From the NCBI GenBank assembly GCA_964585325.1, contig CAZPCT010000042.1:1-22733 (forward strand): 22,733 nucleotides of DNA, in the 5' to 3' direction. The notes under the pieces are model-generated. The model had not been told where the DNA came from. It searched no databases and saw only the letters and a list, made by a program, of their open reading frames with translations. The stretch is from CAZPCT01 sp964585325. Lineage in GTDB: Bacteria > Patescibacteriota > Minisyncoccia > JACQLN01 > CAZPCT01. Below, one piece after another: positions 13,086 through 20,015 of this stretch (position 1 is its first letter; each line of letters opens with the position of its first letter). The translations under genes were made by a program, and so were the position numbers.

Positions 13086-14528
13086 ATGGCATTTTTAGAC
13101 GCTGCGCGCGATCTTTTCTCATCTGAACCACCAGACGGTGAGGGAGCCCCCATTGGCCCTTCACCGTTTGGCGCGTACGACATACGGGGCCCGTATCCTT
13201 CGCTCATAGATGAACGGTTCGCGCGGCTATTGGCGCGGGCGTTCATCAGTCAGCAGGCCCCCAGAAAAGTGGTTGTTGGACAGGATGCCCGCTTCTCCAC
13301 ACCGCTGCTTGCGCGCGCCCTGGCGGAGGAATTTTTTGCCCACGGGATTGATGTGCTGGATGCGGGGCTTACCACCACGCCATTTGTGGCGTGGATGGCA
13401 CGTACAAAAAAATACGACGCGATAATGGTGACAGCGTCTCATAACCCGGCGGGTGAGAACGGCTTTAAGCTATATTCGGGAAAAACGGGCGACCCGGTAG
13501 CACAGGGCGCTGGACTGGAGGAGCTGGAAGAATGGGTGAAAGACGACATCCCGCGGGTGTTGAGTGTGCCCCACCAAAAACGAGGCCGGCGCGTGAGTGT
13601 TGAGAAAGAGGAGCACGCGTACGTAAAGGAACTTACCCGCGCATACGGCGGCCAGACAAAGAAAACATCTCTGCGCGTAGCGGTTGATTATTCAAGCGGT
13701 ACGGCAAGCGTGTTTCTTAACGATATTCTAAGTAATCTGGGTGTTTCGTTTGATACGCTCAATGAAAAACCGGACGGCTCGTTTCCGGGGCACGGCCCCA
13801 ACCCTCTTGCGGAGGAGGCGTGGGGATCAATTTCGCACCTGGTCTCACGCGGCCGTTATGACTGCGGCGTGCTCTTTGACGGAGACGGCGACAGGGTTGT
13901 TTTTTTTGATGAGACGGGCGCGGTTGTTCCGCCGGACCATACAGCCGCGCTTTTTGCGTCCTATTATCTTCCCAAAACGCAGGGTTGGAAGAACGTGGTT
14001 ATAACGGAGCCTATGAGCAGGGTGGTTGAAGAAGTGGCACACGAGGTAGGAGGGCGTGCATACCGGTCGCCAGTGGGCCGTACGAATGTGGGGCCATGTA
14101 TGAAAAAACACCGGGCGGTGCTGGGTGCTGAACGGAGCGGTCACTACTTTTTTAAGCAGTTTGACTACTGGGACGGCGGTATTTTTGCGCTCATGAAGCT
14201 TCTGCACATACTCCACCAACGTGACGAAAAGTTGTCTGAGCTTATTGCCCCATTTAACCGGTACGTTACGCTTCCTGAGCGTTCGGTGCCGTACGAACCG
14301 GGCACCGAACAGACGGTCATGAGAGTGTTGCGCCGTCATTTTGGGGGCAAGACGAGCGCCCGGGACGGGATGACAGTGGAGTTCAAAACGTGGTGGTTCA
14401 ACATTCGCAAAAGCAACACGGAGCAGGTGTGGCGTCTGAGCGTTGAGGGAAACGACGCGGAGACTGTGCGGCGCAAGCAAAAGGAGATAGAGACGATAGT
14501 CCGGAACGTCAGGGACTTGACTGGGTAG
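13086..14528 (+). CDS. Phosphomannomutase/phosphoglucomutase
   Basis: The 480-residue protein belongs to the alpha-D-phosphohexomutase superfamily. All four signature sites are present: the phosphoserine loop VTASHNPAGENG (Ser118), the magnesium loop DGDGDR (265-270), the sugar-binding loop GAERSGHYFF (348-355) and the phosphate-binding RKSNTE near residue 440. It interconverts hexose 1- and 6-phosphates (mannose and/or glucose), feeding nucleotide-sugar and surface polysaccharide synthesis. Sequence alone does not settle mannose versus glucose preference. It pairs logically with the PGI/PMI gene at 16895-17857. The N-terminus has a roughly 25-residue extension before FGAYDIRG. Transcription appears leaderless. 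Confidence 0.93.
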   Translation: MAFLDAARDLFSSEPPDGEGAPIGPSPFGAYDIRGPYPSLIDERFARLLARAFISQQAPRKVVVGQDARFSTPLLARALAEEFFAHGIDVLDAGLTTTPFVAWMARTKKYDAIMVTASHNPAGENGFKLYSGKTGDPVAQGAGLEELEEWVKDDIPRVLSVPHQKRGRRVSVEKEEHAYVKELTRAYGGQTKKTSLRVAVDYSSGTASVFLNDILSNLGVSFDTLNEKPDGSFPGHGPNPLAEEAWGSISHLVSRGRYDCGVLFDGDGDRVVFFDETGAVVPPDHTAALFASYYLPKTQGWKNVVITEPMSRVVEEVAHEVGGRAYRSPVGRTNVGPCMKKHRAVLGAERSGHYFFKQFDYWDGGIFALMKLLHILHQRDEKLSELIAPFNRYVTLPERSVPYEPGTEQTVMRVLRRHFGGKTSARDGMTVEFKTWWFNIRKSNTEQVWRLSVEGNDAETVRRKQKEIETIVRNVRDLTG

Positions 14529-14592
14529 GCATTTTTCGTGTATTTTATGACCACGTTCCGATCGTCGAATCGTCGCTGAAAAGAAGGTGATT

Positions 14593-14814
14593 ATGCTTTT
14601 GGGAACCCGGTGGGGGATTATGAATCCTGATCCTCCAGTGCAGAGCACGGACGCTCCTCAGGAGGGCGAGATGTACATCTCGCCTGAATGGGCGGAGTTG
14701 AGAGAGCTGGAGAAGAAGTCGCTGGAAGAACTTCTGGAGGACTTTTCTCCTGGCCCTCCACCCCTGCTCGTGTTCTTCTGCGACATGCTCGACGAAAAGC
14801 CCCCGGCCGCGTGA
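14593..14814 (+). CDS. Short acidic protein of unknown function
   Basis: The frame encodes 73 residues from ATG 14593 (MLLGTRWGIMNPDPP). It includes an acidic helix EWAELRELEKKSLEELLEDF and ends LLVFFCDMLDEKPPAA. AAGAAGGTGA lies just upstream, though only 3 nt from this ATG; GTG 14587 and ATG 14620 (behind GGGGG) are alternative starts. I recognise no family. The last codons and the stop fall inside a strong terminator hairpin, and a possible -10 (TATTTT) lies near 14540, which supports an independent small gene. Coding status is moderate: a small RNA with a chance frame is the alternative. Confidence 0.45.
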   Translation: MLLGTRWGIMNPDPPVQSTDAPQEGEMYISPEWAELRELEKKSLEELLEDFSPGPPPLLVFFCDMLDEKPPAA

Positions 14815-14838
14815 TGCGGTTCGGGGGCTGTTCGTTTT
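14798..14838 (+). terminator. Intrinsic terminator overlapping the end of the short acidic gene
   Basis: AGCCCCCG (14798-14805) pairs with CGGGGGCT (14822-14829), and inner CCGC with GCGG, around a 5-nt loop. GTTCGTTTT follows. The stop codon TGA (14812-14814) sits in the loop, so the stem encodes the last residues KPPAA. Confidence 0.75.
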
Positions 14839-14879
14839 CACACTAAGAAGCTGGTGAAGCTAGTAGCTATAAGCTGACG

Positions 14880-16661
14880 CTATACCTCTATAATCACCGG
14901 AAGCAGCATAGGCCGGCGCTGCGTCTTTGTATACAAGTACTGCCCAATCTTTTTTCTAATGTTTTCTTTTAGAATGTCTTCGTTGAACGTACCGCTGCCC
15001 GAGGTATCTGATTCTACAATCTGCTTTGTCTTTTTGCGTACATCACGCAGAAGCTCTTTTGACTCCCGCAGGTAGACGAATCCACGTGAAATGATGTCTG
15101 GGTTCCCCACTACTTTCCCGGTACTCTTGTTAATCACGGTAATAACCACAAACATACCGTCTTCGGCAAGATGCTGCCGGTCACGGAGCACCACGGTACC
15201 TACGTCACCTACACCCAGCCCGTCAACCATGACGTAGTCGGTGGGCACTTTCTCTTTCAGGGTTTTAATGTAGTCGGGCCCAACCTCAATCACTTGTCCG
15301 TTGTCGCCCATAACTATTTTCTCTTCTGGAATACCCGCCTCAACAGCGTTCTGCTTGTTCACTGTACGCATAAAATAGTACCCGTGAATAGGCATAAAGT
15401 ATTCGGGGGCTACCCACTTCATAGTGTCAATCAGCTCATCCTGTTTGGCGTGCCCTCCTGAGTGGATGTCCAGGTTACGGTAGTGGTAGACGGCGGCACC
15501 CTGGCGGGCCAGGCCGTCCCGCAGCGTCTGGGTAGCTTTTTCGTTCCCGGGCACCACAGAGGACGAAAAGATGATGGAGTCATCCTTGCCTGCCTTGATA
15601 TCCCGGTGCGTGCCGTTCGCCACACGGGTGAGACCCGCGTACTCTTCCCCTTGCGCGCCTGTAATAAGTATAAGGACTTTCTTTGGGTGGTACTTGTGCA
15701 TTTCCTTCACAGAAATGACAGAGCCTTTAGGCAGGTTGATAAGACCAAGCTTTTGCGCAATGGCAAAGTTCGCCTCCATAGATCTGCCGTTGACCACCAC
15801 TTTCCGTCCTAGCTCACCTGCAATGTTTGCTATTTGGGAAAGACGGTCCAAGAGAGAGGCAAATGTTGCTACCACAACACGTCCAGGCGCGTCGTTAATA
15901 AGACGCCGTATCTCTTCCTCCACTTTCCATTCAGGAACGGAGCGGCCGGGTATCTCCGCGTTTGTGCTGTCCAGCATCAACAGTTTTATGTTCTTTTTAC
16001 CCAGTTCCTTAAACGCCTCCACGCCCACAGGCTTGAGCTCGCGGTCGTAGTGGAATTTAAACTCGCCCGGGTGAACAATGCTCCCCATGGGGGTTTTTAT
16101 TTCCATACCCACGCCTTCTGGGATGTTGTGGGCTACGGGGAAGAATTCAACCTCAAAGGCACCCAGCTTAATCTTAGAATTTTCGTGTATGTGCTCAATG
16201 TCCAGTTTAGGCGCGGTCTTGTAGTCTTCCTGCCGCCTTTCAATAACGGCCGCCGTCAAATTAGTGCAGTAAATAGTTGGATTGCCCAGTTCGCCAATGA
16301 GCTGGGGGATGGCGCCTATATGGTCAAAGTGTCCGTGCGTGATAAGTACGCCCCGGATCTTTTTCTCCTTTCCTTTTAAGTAGGAAATATTGGGAATGAT
16401 GTAATCAATGCCCGGCGTCTCGTCTTCTGGAAACTGAAGACCCATGTCAATAATCATGATGTCATCTTTGTATTCAAAGAGCATCATGTTGCGCCCGACT
16501 TCTTCAAAACCCCCAAGCGGAATAATATGGACCGCGTCAGGGTTTCGTTCAGACTGTCTGGCGTTGTTTTTAGGTTGTGAGCGTTTACTGTCTGCGGAGC
16601 CGGATTTCTTATGGCCTTTTCCACGCGAAGAACGCTTCTTTGGTTGTGTATTCGTTGTCAT
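14880..16661 (-). CDS. rnj: Ribonuclease J (metallo-beta-lactamase/beta-CASP)
   Basis: The 593-residue protein has a Lys/Arg/Ser-rich N-terminal extension (about 40 residues). It is followed by the RNase J beta-lactamase domain with VLITHGHFDHIGAIP (H109, H111, D113, H114), PVAHNIPEG (H178) and HPGEFKF. A beta-CASP domain follows (GRSMEANF; SSSVVPGNEKATQTLRDGL; NLDIHSGGHAKQDEL), then PIHGYYFMR, and a C-terminal domain from about residue 490. It acts as an endonuclease and 5'-3' exonuclease in RNA decay and maturation. The usual HTGDFK motif reads HPGEFK, placing Glu200 where a metal-ligand Asp is expected. It lies 86 bp downstream of tRNA-Leu on the same strand, behind two small hairpins. Promoter evidence is weak (TATTAA near 16695), and no clear Shine-Dalgarno is seen. 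Confidence 0.96.
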   Translation of the reverse strand: MTTNTQPKKRSSRGKGHKKSGSADSKRSQPKNNARQSERNPDAVHIIPLGGFEEVGRNMMLFEYKDDIMIIDMGLQFPEDETPGIDYIIPNISYLKGKEKKIRGVLITHGHFDHIGAIPQLIGELGNPTIYCTNLTAAVIERRQEDYKTAPKLDIEHIHENSKIKLGAFEVEFFPVAHNIPEGVGMEIKTPMGSIVHPGEFKFHYDRELKPVGVEAFKELGKKNIKLLMLDSTNAEIPGRSVPEWKVEEEIRRLINDAPGRVVVATFASLLDRLSQIANIAGELGRKVVVNGRSMEANFAIAQKLGLINLPKGSVISVKEMHKYHPKKVLILITGAQGEEYAGLTRVANGTHRDIKAGKDDSIIFSSSVVPGNEKATQTLRDGLARQGAAVYHYRNLDIHSGGHAKQDELIDTMKWVAPEYFMPIHGYYFMRTVNKQNAVEAGIPEEKIVMGDNGQVIEVGPDYIKTLKEKVPTDYVMVDGLGVGDVGTVVLRDRQHLAEDGMFVVITVINKSTGKVVGNPDIISRGFVYLRESKELLRDVRKKTKQIVESDTSGSGTFNEDILKENIRKKIGQYLYTKTQRRPMLLPVIIEV

Positions 16662-16747
16662 AAATGAGTTAGTTGTTTTTCAACTGTCACTACTTAATAC
16701 TCACGCGGGTATGCCCGTTGAATAGTAAAGAGTAAAAATTGATGGGG

Positions 16748-16831
16748 TGCGGACGAGAGGAGTCGAACCTCCACGACCTTGCGGTCACTGGCTCCTGAAG
16801 CCAGCGCGTCTGCCAATTCCGCCACGTCCGC
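16748..16831 (-). tRNA. tRNA-Leu (CAG anticodon)
   Basis: The 84-nt minus-strand sequence folds as a class II tRNA. The acceptor stem is GCGGACG/CGTCCGC, the D arm has GGCGGAATTGGCAGACGC, and the anticodon stem-loop is CTGGC-TTCAGGA-GCCAG (anticodon CAG). There is a long variable arm GACCGCAAGGTC and a T arm with GGTTCGACTCC. The discriminator base is A. CCA is not encoded (CCC follows), so it must be added by a nucleotidyltransferase. It lies between PGI/PMI and rnj. Confidence 0.97.
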
Positions 16832-16894
16832 ATGTTTTATATGTCTGCCTTTGCGACTACGATAGGGTAATAAATCCGTCTTGGGCCATCTTTT

Positions 16895-17857
16895 CTAAGA
16901 AAGCATGCCTTTGAGCTCCTCAATAACTGGAGCGGCAAAAGGGTCAACGTTACGGCGCTCAGCCAGTGCGCAGGCTGTCCAATCTGCAAAAATAACAGCG
17001 TTCACAATAGCACGTACCAGTGGTCCGTTCTCAAGAGAAATGGTTGTGGTGTCCCAGCTGCGTGCCTCTGCAAGGCGCACGAGAGCCTCTATGTGCTCCC
17101 GCAGTCTACTATCTTCTTTAGGATTTTGCAAGAGGAGAAGGTGCGGAGCCGCAAGAGCGTCAATGGATTCAAGTTCATTGTGCAACGCTTCGGGTAGTGG
17201 GCTCACAAACGCGGGGACCCCTGCTGTCTCGTTGAGCATCATTTTCCAGAACACGCCAAGTGCGTGTAATCCGGTGGGTGTATAGAGAAGGATGGTTTTG
17301 TTTGCAAGCGTGTCTGCCAGCGCGCCCCCTTGTTTTTCTTGATTTACAGTCAGCGTATCTGTGAGTGTTTCAAAAAGTTTGCTAGGCGCGTCCATCGCTG
17401 CTCCTGTGTGCTGAAGAATGGTAAGGGAGGCGCTAAGAAGAGCGCCCAGATTAAAACGCGCAGGAAGAGGTGTGTGGGGGATGATGACGTGTGGCGTGCG
17501 AGCTTCTTCAGCACGGGCACGCAGTGCGCCTCCACCTGTCACCACACCGCAGGCAAGGCCCTGTGAGAGCACCTTGTCATATACACTCAGTGTTTCCCGG
17601 GTCTCCCCGGAATAAGAGACAATAAGATACAACGTCTCCCTGTCCCCAGGGTGGGGCAGGCCATAGTCCTTATGCACAGTGATGTTGTGGTGGGGATAGA
17701 GGGTGCGCAAAAAGTCACCCACAACACCCGAGCCACCCATACCGCACACCACTATTTTTTTATGCTCACGCGAGATGGCTTCTCCGTGTATAAGAGTGCG
17801 TTCGGCAATGAGTTGCTGCGGAAGAGACGCAATGGCGTCGCGTACGTTAAGATCCAT
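16895..17857 (-). CDS. Bifunctional phosphoglucose/phosphomannose isomerase (SIS domain)
   Basis: The 320-residue protein has two SIS-type sugar isomerase lobes. Signature segments are VVCGMGGSGVVGDFL (about 36-50), LIVSYSGETRETLSVY (about 78-93), the central TPTGLHALGVFWKMMLNETAGVPAF and PLPEALHNELES, which holds the catalytic Glu and His region. This is the PGI/PMI type first known from archaea, at 300-350 residues. It interconverts fructose 6-phosphate with glucose 6-phosphate and mannose 6-phosphate. It starts 6 bp after secG on the same strand, so the two are probably co-transcribed. No Shine-Dalgarno is seen. Confidence 0.9.
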   Translation of the reverse strand: MDLNVRDAIASLPQQLIAERTLIHGEAISREHKKIVVCGMGGSGVVGDFLRTLYPHHNITVHKDYGLPHPGDRETLYLIVSYSGETRETLSVYDKVLSQGLACGVVTGGGALRARAEEARTPHVIIPHTPLPARFNLGALLSASLTILQHTGAAMDAPSKLFETLTDTLTVNQEKQGGALADTLANKTILLYTPTGLHALGVFWKMMLNETAGVPAFVSPLPEALHNELESIDALAAPHLLLLQNPKEDSRLREHIEALVRLAEARSWDTTTISLENGPLVRAIVNAVIFADWTACALAERRNVDPFAAPVIEELKGMLS

Positions 17858-17863
17858 GAAACG

Positions 17864-18079
17864 TTAGAGTCCAGCAATGTTGAGCAGAGCCAGAACAAAG
17901 AAAAGAATAGCGAGTGCGATAGTGGCGCGGAAAAATGTTCTTTCAGAGCCCCGGCGCTGATGATAAAATTCATTACCGCCGCCGCCGAAAGCACCGGAAA
18001 GGCCGGCGCTTTGGCGTTGCATAAGAATGACCACAATAAGGGCCACGGCTACCACAATTTGTGCAATATCTATGATCAT
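17864..18079 (-). CDS. secG: Protein translocase subunit SecG
   Basis: From the ATG at 18079 the product has 71 residues with two transmembrane helices: IAQIVVAVALIVVILMQRQ and TIALAILFFVLALLNI. They flank the typical cytoplasmic SAGLSGAFGGGGNEFYHQRRGSE loop. SecG assists SecYE in protein export. A longer frame starting at 18139 would add 20 residues that lie across the promoter and are unlike SecG, so I reject it. Upstream, TGCTAAACT (18101-18093) is an extended -10 about 13 bp before the ATG. Confidence 0.93.
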   Translation of the reverse strand: MIIDIAQIVVAVALIVVILMQRQSAGLSGAFGGGGNEFYHQRRGSERTFFRATIALAILFFVLALLNIAGL

Positions 18080-18092
18080 AATTGAGTTAGTC

Positions 18093-18101
18093 AGTTTAGC
18101 A
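18093..18101 (-). promoter_or_regulatory. Extended -10 promoter of secG-PGI/PMI
   Basis: TGCTAAACT reads on the minus strand at 18101-18093. The predicted start near 18086 leaves a leader of about 7 nt before the ATG at 18079, with no room for a Shine-Dalgarno. Confidence 0.5.
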
Positions 18102-18150
18102 GGTATACATCCCGATGTTTTGACCGGAATCCTGGCCAAAGGCGCTGGGG

Positions 18151-18501
18151 TTACTCCCCGTGTGATTTGATGGGGGAGAGAAGCAGGTTTACCAGCCCTA
18201 TAACCAGGGTCCCCAGAAACAGTGCAGTGAGGTCTAAGATTACTAGAGAAGGCGTAATCCAGTCAAGGAGCCAGAGCATGCCCATATTAATGACTACAAT
18301 AAAGAGACCCAGTGTGAGCAAGATGACGGGGCCGAACAGCAGCTTTACCGCGGGGCGCATCAGCCAATTGATAAGCGCAAAGACAACCGCGGCAAGCGCA
18401 ATCTCAAGGAGGCCTCCCGTGAATTGAAAACCGTCAATAAGCTTGAACGCGATCCACAAACCAAGCGCGTTTGCCACAAGTGTCACTAGAAGCCGTCTCA
18501 T
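18151..18501 (-). CDS. Membrane protein of the phage holin 4 superfamily (four helices)
   Basis: From ATG 18501 the product has 116 residues with four transmembrane segments: LLVTLVANALGLWIAFKLI, LLEIALAAVVFALINWLM, ILLTLGLFIVVINMGMLWLL and LTALFLGTLVIGLVNLLL. The RPAVKLLFGPVILLTLGLF segment is the hallmark of this widespread family. Despite the name, family members are chromosomal membrane proteins of unknown role, and nothing phage-like lies nearby. GAAGGT 4 nt before 18501 favours this start over the in-frame ATG at 18513, which lacks a ribosome site and overlaps a possible extended -10 (TGCTACTAT). It is followed 71 bp later by secG. Confidence 0.82.
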   Translation of the reverse strand: MRRLLVTLVANALGLWIAFKLIDGFQFTGGLLEIALAAVVFALINWLMRPAVKLLFGPVILLTLGLFIVVINMGMLWLLDWITPSLVILDLTALFLGTLVIGLVNLLLSPIKSHGE

Positions 18502-18621
18502 TATTACCTTCATAGTAGCAAGGAAACCTTGTCTTCACAACATAATAAGCGGACAAGAGCCTTATGGAGGCTCTGAGATACGGGCAGAGAAAGCGGTAAT
18601 AAAAGGAAGCAGTGACTTTTT

Positions 18622-19902
18622 TTATTCAAATGTCTCCTTCCGGTGGAGATGTCTATGATAAGAAAGTGCGAACCTGTGTGTCTCGTCACGTAGAGCAGTG
18701 AGTAGATTGAGCATCGCGTTGCCCAGATTCTGAGCCCTCACGGGGCTTACCCGTTCAGGAAAGTAAATCTCCTCCTTTTTCTTGGCAAGCGCGATGACGG
18801 GAATGTGATCCACGCGCTGTTTTGTGAGCGCGCCAAGCGCGGCGCCCAGCTGCGTACGCCCGCCGTCAATAACAATAAGACCGGGTTCCGGCCAACTCTC
18901 TTCGCCCTCTTCCTTTCTCCTGAATCTACGCTCAAGCACTTCACGCATCATAGCAACGTCGTTGCTCCCCTGTACCGTTTTTATCTTGAACTTGCGGTAC
19001 GCGTCCTTGTCTGGCCCGTACCGCCCTTCTCGGTCGCGGGTAAAAACGACCATGGAGCCCACTGCTTGTTTGCCGTGGATGTTTGAGATGTCATACGCCT
19101 CAATACGGCTGGGGTCCTCCTTGAGACCCAGTAGGCGGAAGTTCGGCTCAATGTCTTTGAAGATAGAGGGAACGAACACCTTTTCCTCTGTCAGTACATG
19201 CGCGTGGTCTATTACTTTTTGAAGGTTGTCATGCTGCCGCGTCAGCAGCGCAGCCTCTTCAAAGCGCTCTTTTTTAGCAGCTTCCTTTATTTTTTTCTCT
19301 AGATCCTTCAGCACCACCTGAGAGTTACCCGTGAGAACGCGCCGTATTGACGCAATGTTCCTGCGGTATGACGTCTTGCGTATCTTTTCCTTATCCGGTG
19401 CGAGGCCCAGCTGTACGTCCAGTCTGCGGGTGCGCGTGGAAATAAGATAGGGAAAAATACGGCGGAGCAGCCGGAGTGTGCGCTTGAGCGCCTTCGCGTC
19501 TGTAAATGGCCCAATGTACTGGGCGGGTTCCGCGTCTCCTTGGGGTTGGTGCGTGGTATAGATGCGCGGCCACTCCTCTTTAGTGACCGCCACAAAAAGG
19601 TAGTTTTTGCTGTCGCGCATAAGACGGTTGAACTTTGGCTTTAGCCGCTTAATGAGCTCTGCTTCTTTTACCAAGGCTTCTATTTCACTGTTCGTCTCTA
19701 TAATCTCAACACCCCGTATCTCATCTACCATTTTTCGCTTGGCTGCATTATAGAACGTCGTGCTCTCTCTGAAATACGAGCGTACCCGCGCGCGGAGCGT
19801 GGCTGACTTGCCTACGTAAATAATCTTGCCGTTCTTGTCTTTGAACAGGTAGACGCCGGGTTCAAGCGGAATGTCTTTAAGTTGTTTCTCTTCCACAGCC
19901 AT
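18622..19902 (-). CDS. uvrC: Excinuclease ABC subunit C, short cysteine-free form
   Basis: From ATG 19902 the product has 426 residues. The N-terminal GIY-YIG nuclease is intact (PGVYLFKDKNGKIIYVGKSATLRARVRSYF, residues 15-44), and a UVR helix that binds UvrB follows (LKDLEKKIKEAAKKERFEEAALLTRQHDNL, 198-227). The RNase H-like nuclease carries DISNIHG, LIVIDGGRTQL and RDETHRFALSYHR. The protein then stops; most UvrC have about 600 residues and end in a tandem HhH DNA-binding domain, absent here. The cysteines that hold the Fe-S cluster in other UvrC (CLxYxIGRC-x-PC) are replaced by LDVQLGLAPD, and there is no cysteine in the whole protein. The start is fixed by a promoter 8 bp upstream; a longer frame from 19947 crosses that promoter. 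Confidence 0.93.
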   Translation of the reverse strand: MAVEEKQLKDIPLEPGVYLFKDKNGKIIYVGKSATLRARVRSYFRESTTFYNAAKRKMVDEIRGVEIIETNSEIEALVKEAELIKRLKPKFNRLMRDSKNYLFVAVTKEEWPRIYTTHQPQGDAEPAQYIGPFTDAKALKRTLRLLRRIFPYLISTRTRRLDVQLGLAPDKEKIRKTSYRRNIASIRRVLTGNSQVVLKDLEKKIKEAAKKERFEEAALLTRQHDNLQKVIDHAHVLTEEKVFVPSIFKDIEPNFRLLGLKEDPSRIEAYDISNIHGKQAVGSMVVFTRDREGRYGPDKDAYRKFKIKTVQGSNDVAMMREVLERRFRRKEEGEESWPEPGLIVIDGGRTQLGAALGALTKQRVDHIPVIALAKKKEEIYFPERVSPVRAQNLGNAMLNLLTALRDETHRFALSYHRHLHRKETFE

Positions 19903-19910
19903 AATGGAGA

Positions 19911-19961
19911 AGTGTAACGTACTTACTAAACCTTGAAAATACGCCAAAAACCCGCTATACT
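19911..19961. promoter_or_regulatory. Divergent uvrC/uvrA promoters sharing their -35 bases
   Basis: Plus strand: TTGAAA (19933-19938), 17-bp spacer, TATACT (19956-19961), for uvrA, with a leader of about 48 nt. Minus strand: TTTTCA (19939-19934), 17-bp spacer, TACACT (19916-19911), for uvrC, start near 19904, almost leaderless. Five bases are common to both -35 hexamers. Confidence 0.75.
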
Positions 19962-20015
19962 AAGGCGCATTTCATAAAGAAATCTAGGCCTTTTGGCAGG
20001 CCCAGAACCAACACC

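Noticed and set aside
13024..13164. N-terminal extension of rpsF
   Set aside because: The added residues overlap the divergent gene and both promoters and are unlike bS6; the start at 13023 fits the promoter.
13845..14648. 267-codon minus frame inside the phosphomannomutase gene
   Set aside because: It lies opposite a complete, motif-bearing enzyme and shows no recognisable domain.
18080..18139. 20-residue N-terminal extension of SecG
   Set aside because: It spans the extended -10 and is not SecG-like; the start at 18079 gives the normal N-terminus.
18556..18574. AGAGCC/GGCTCT hairpin between the holin-like gene and uvrC
   Set aside because: Only 6 bp and no T tract on either strand, so I do not call it a terminator.
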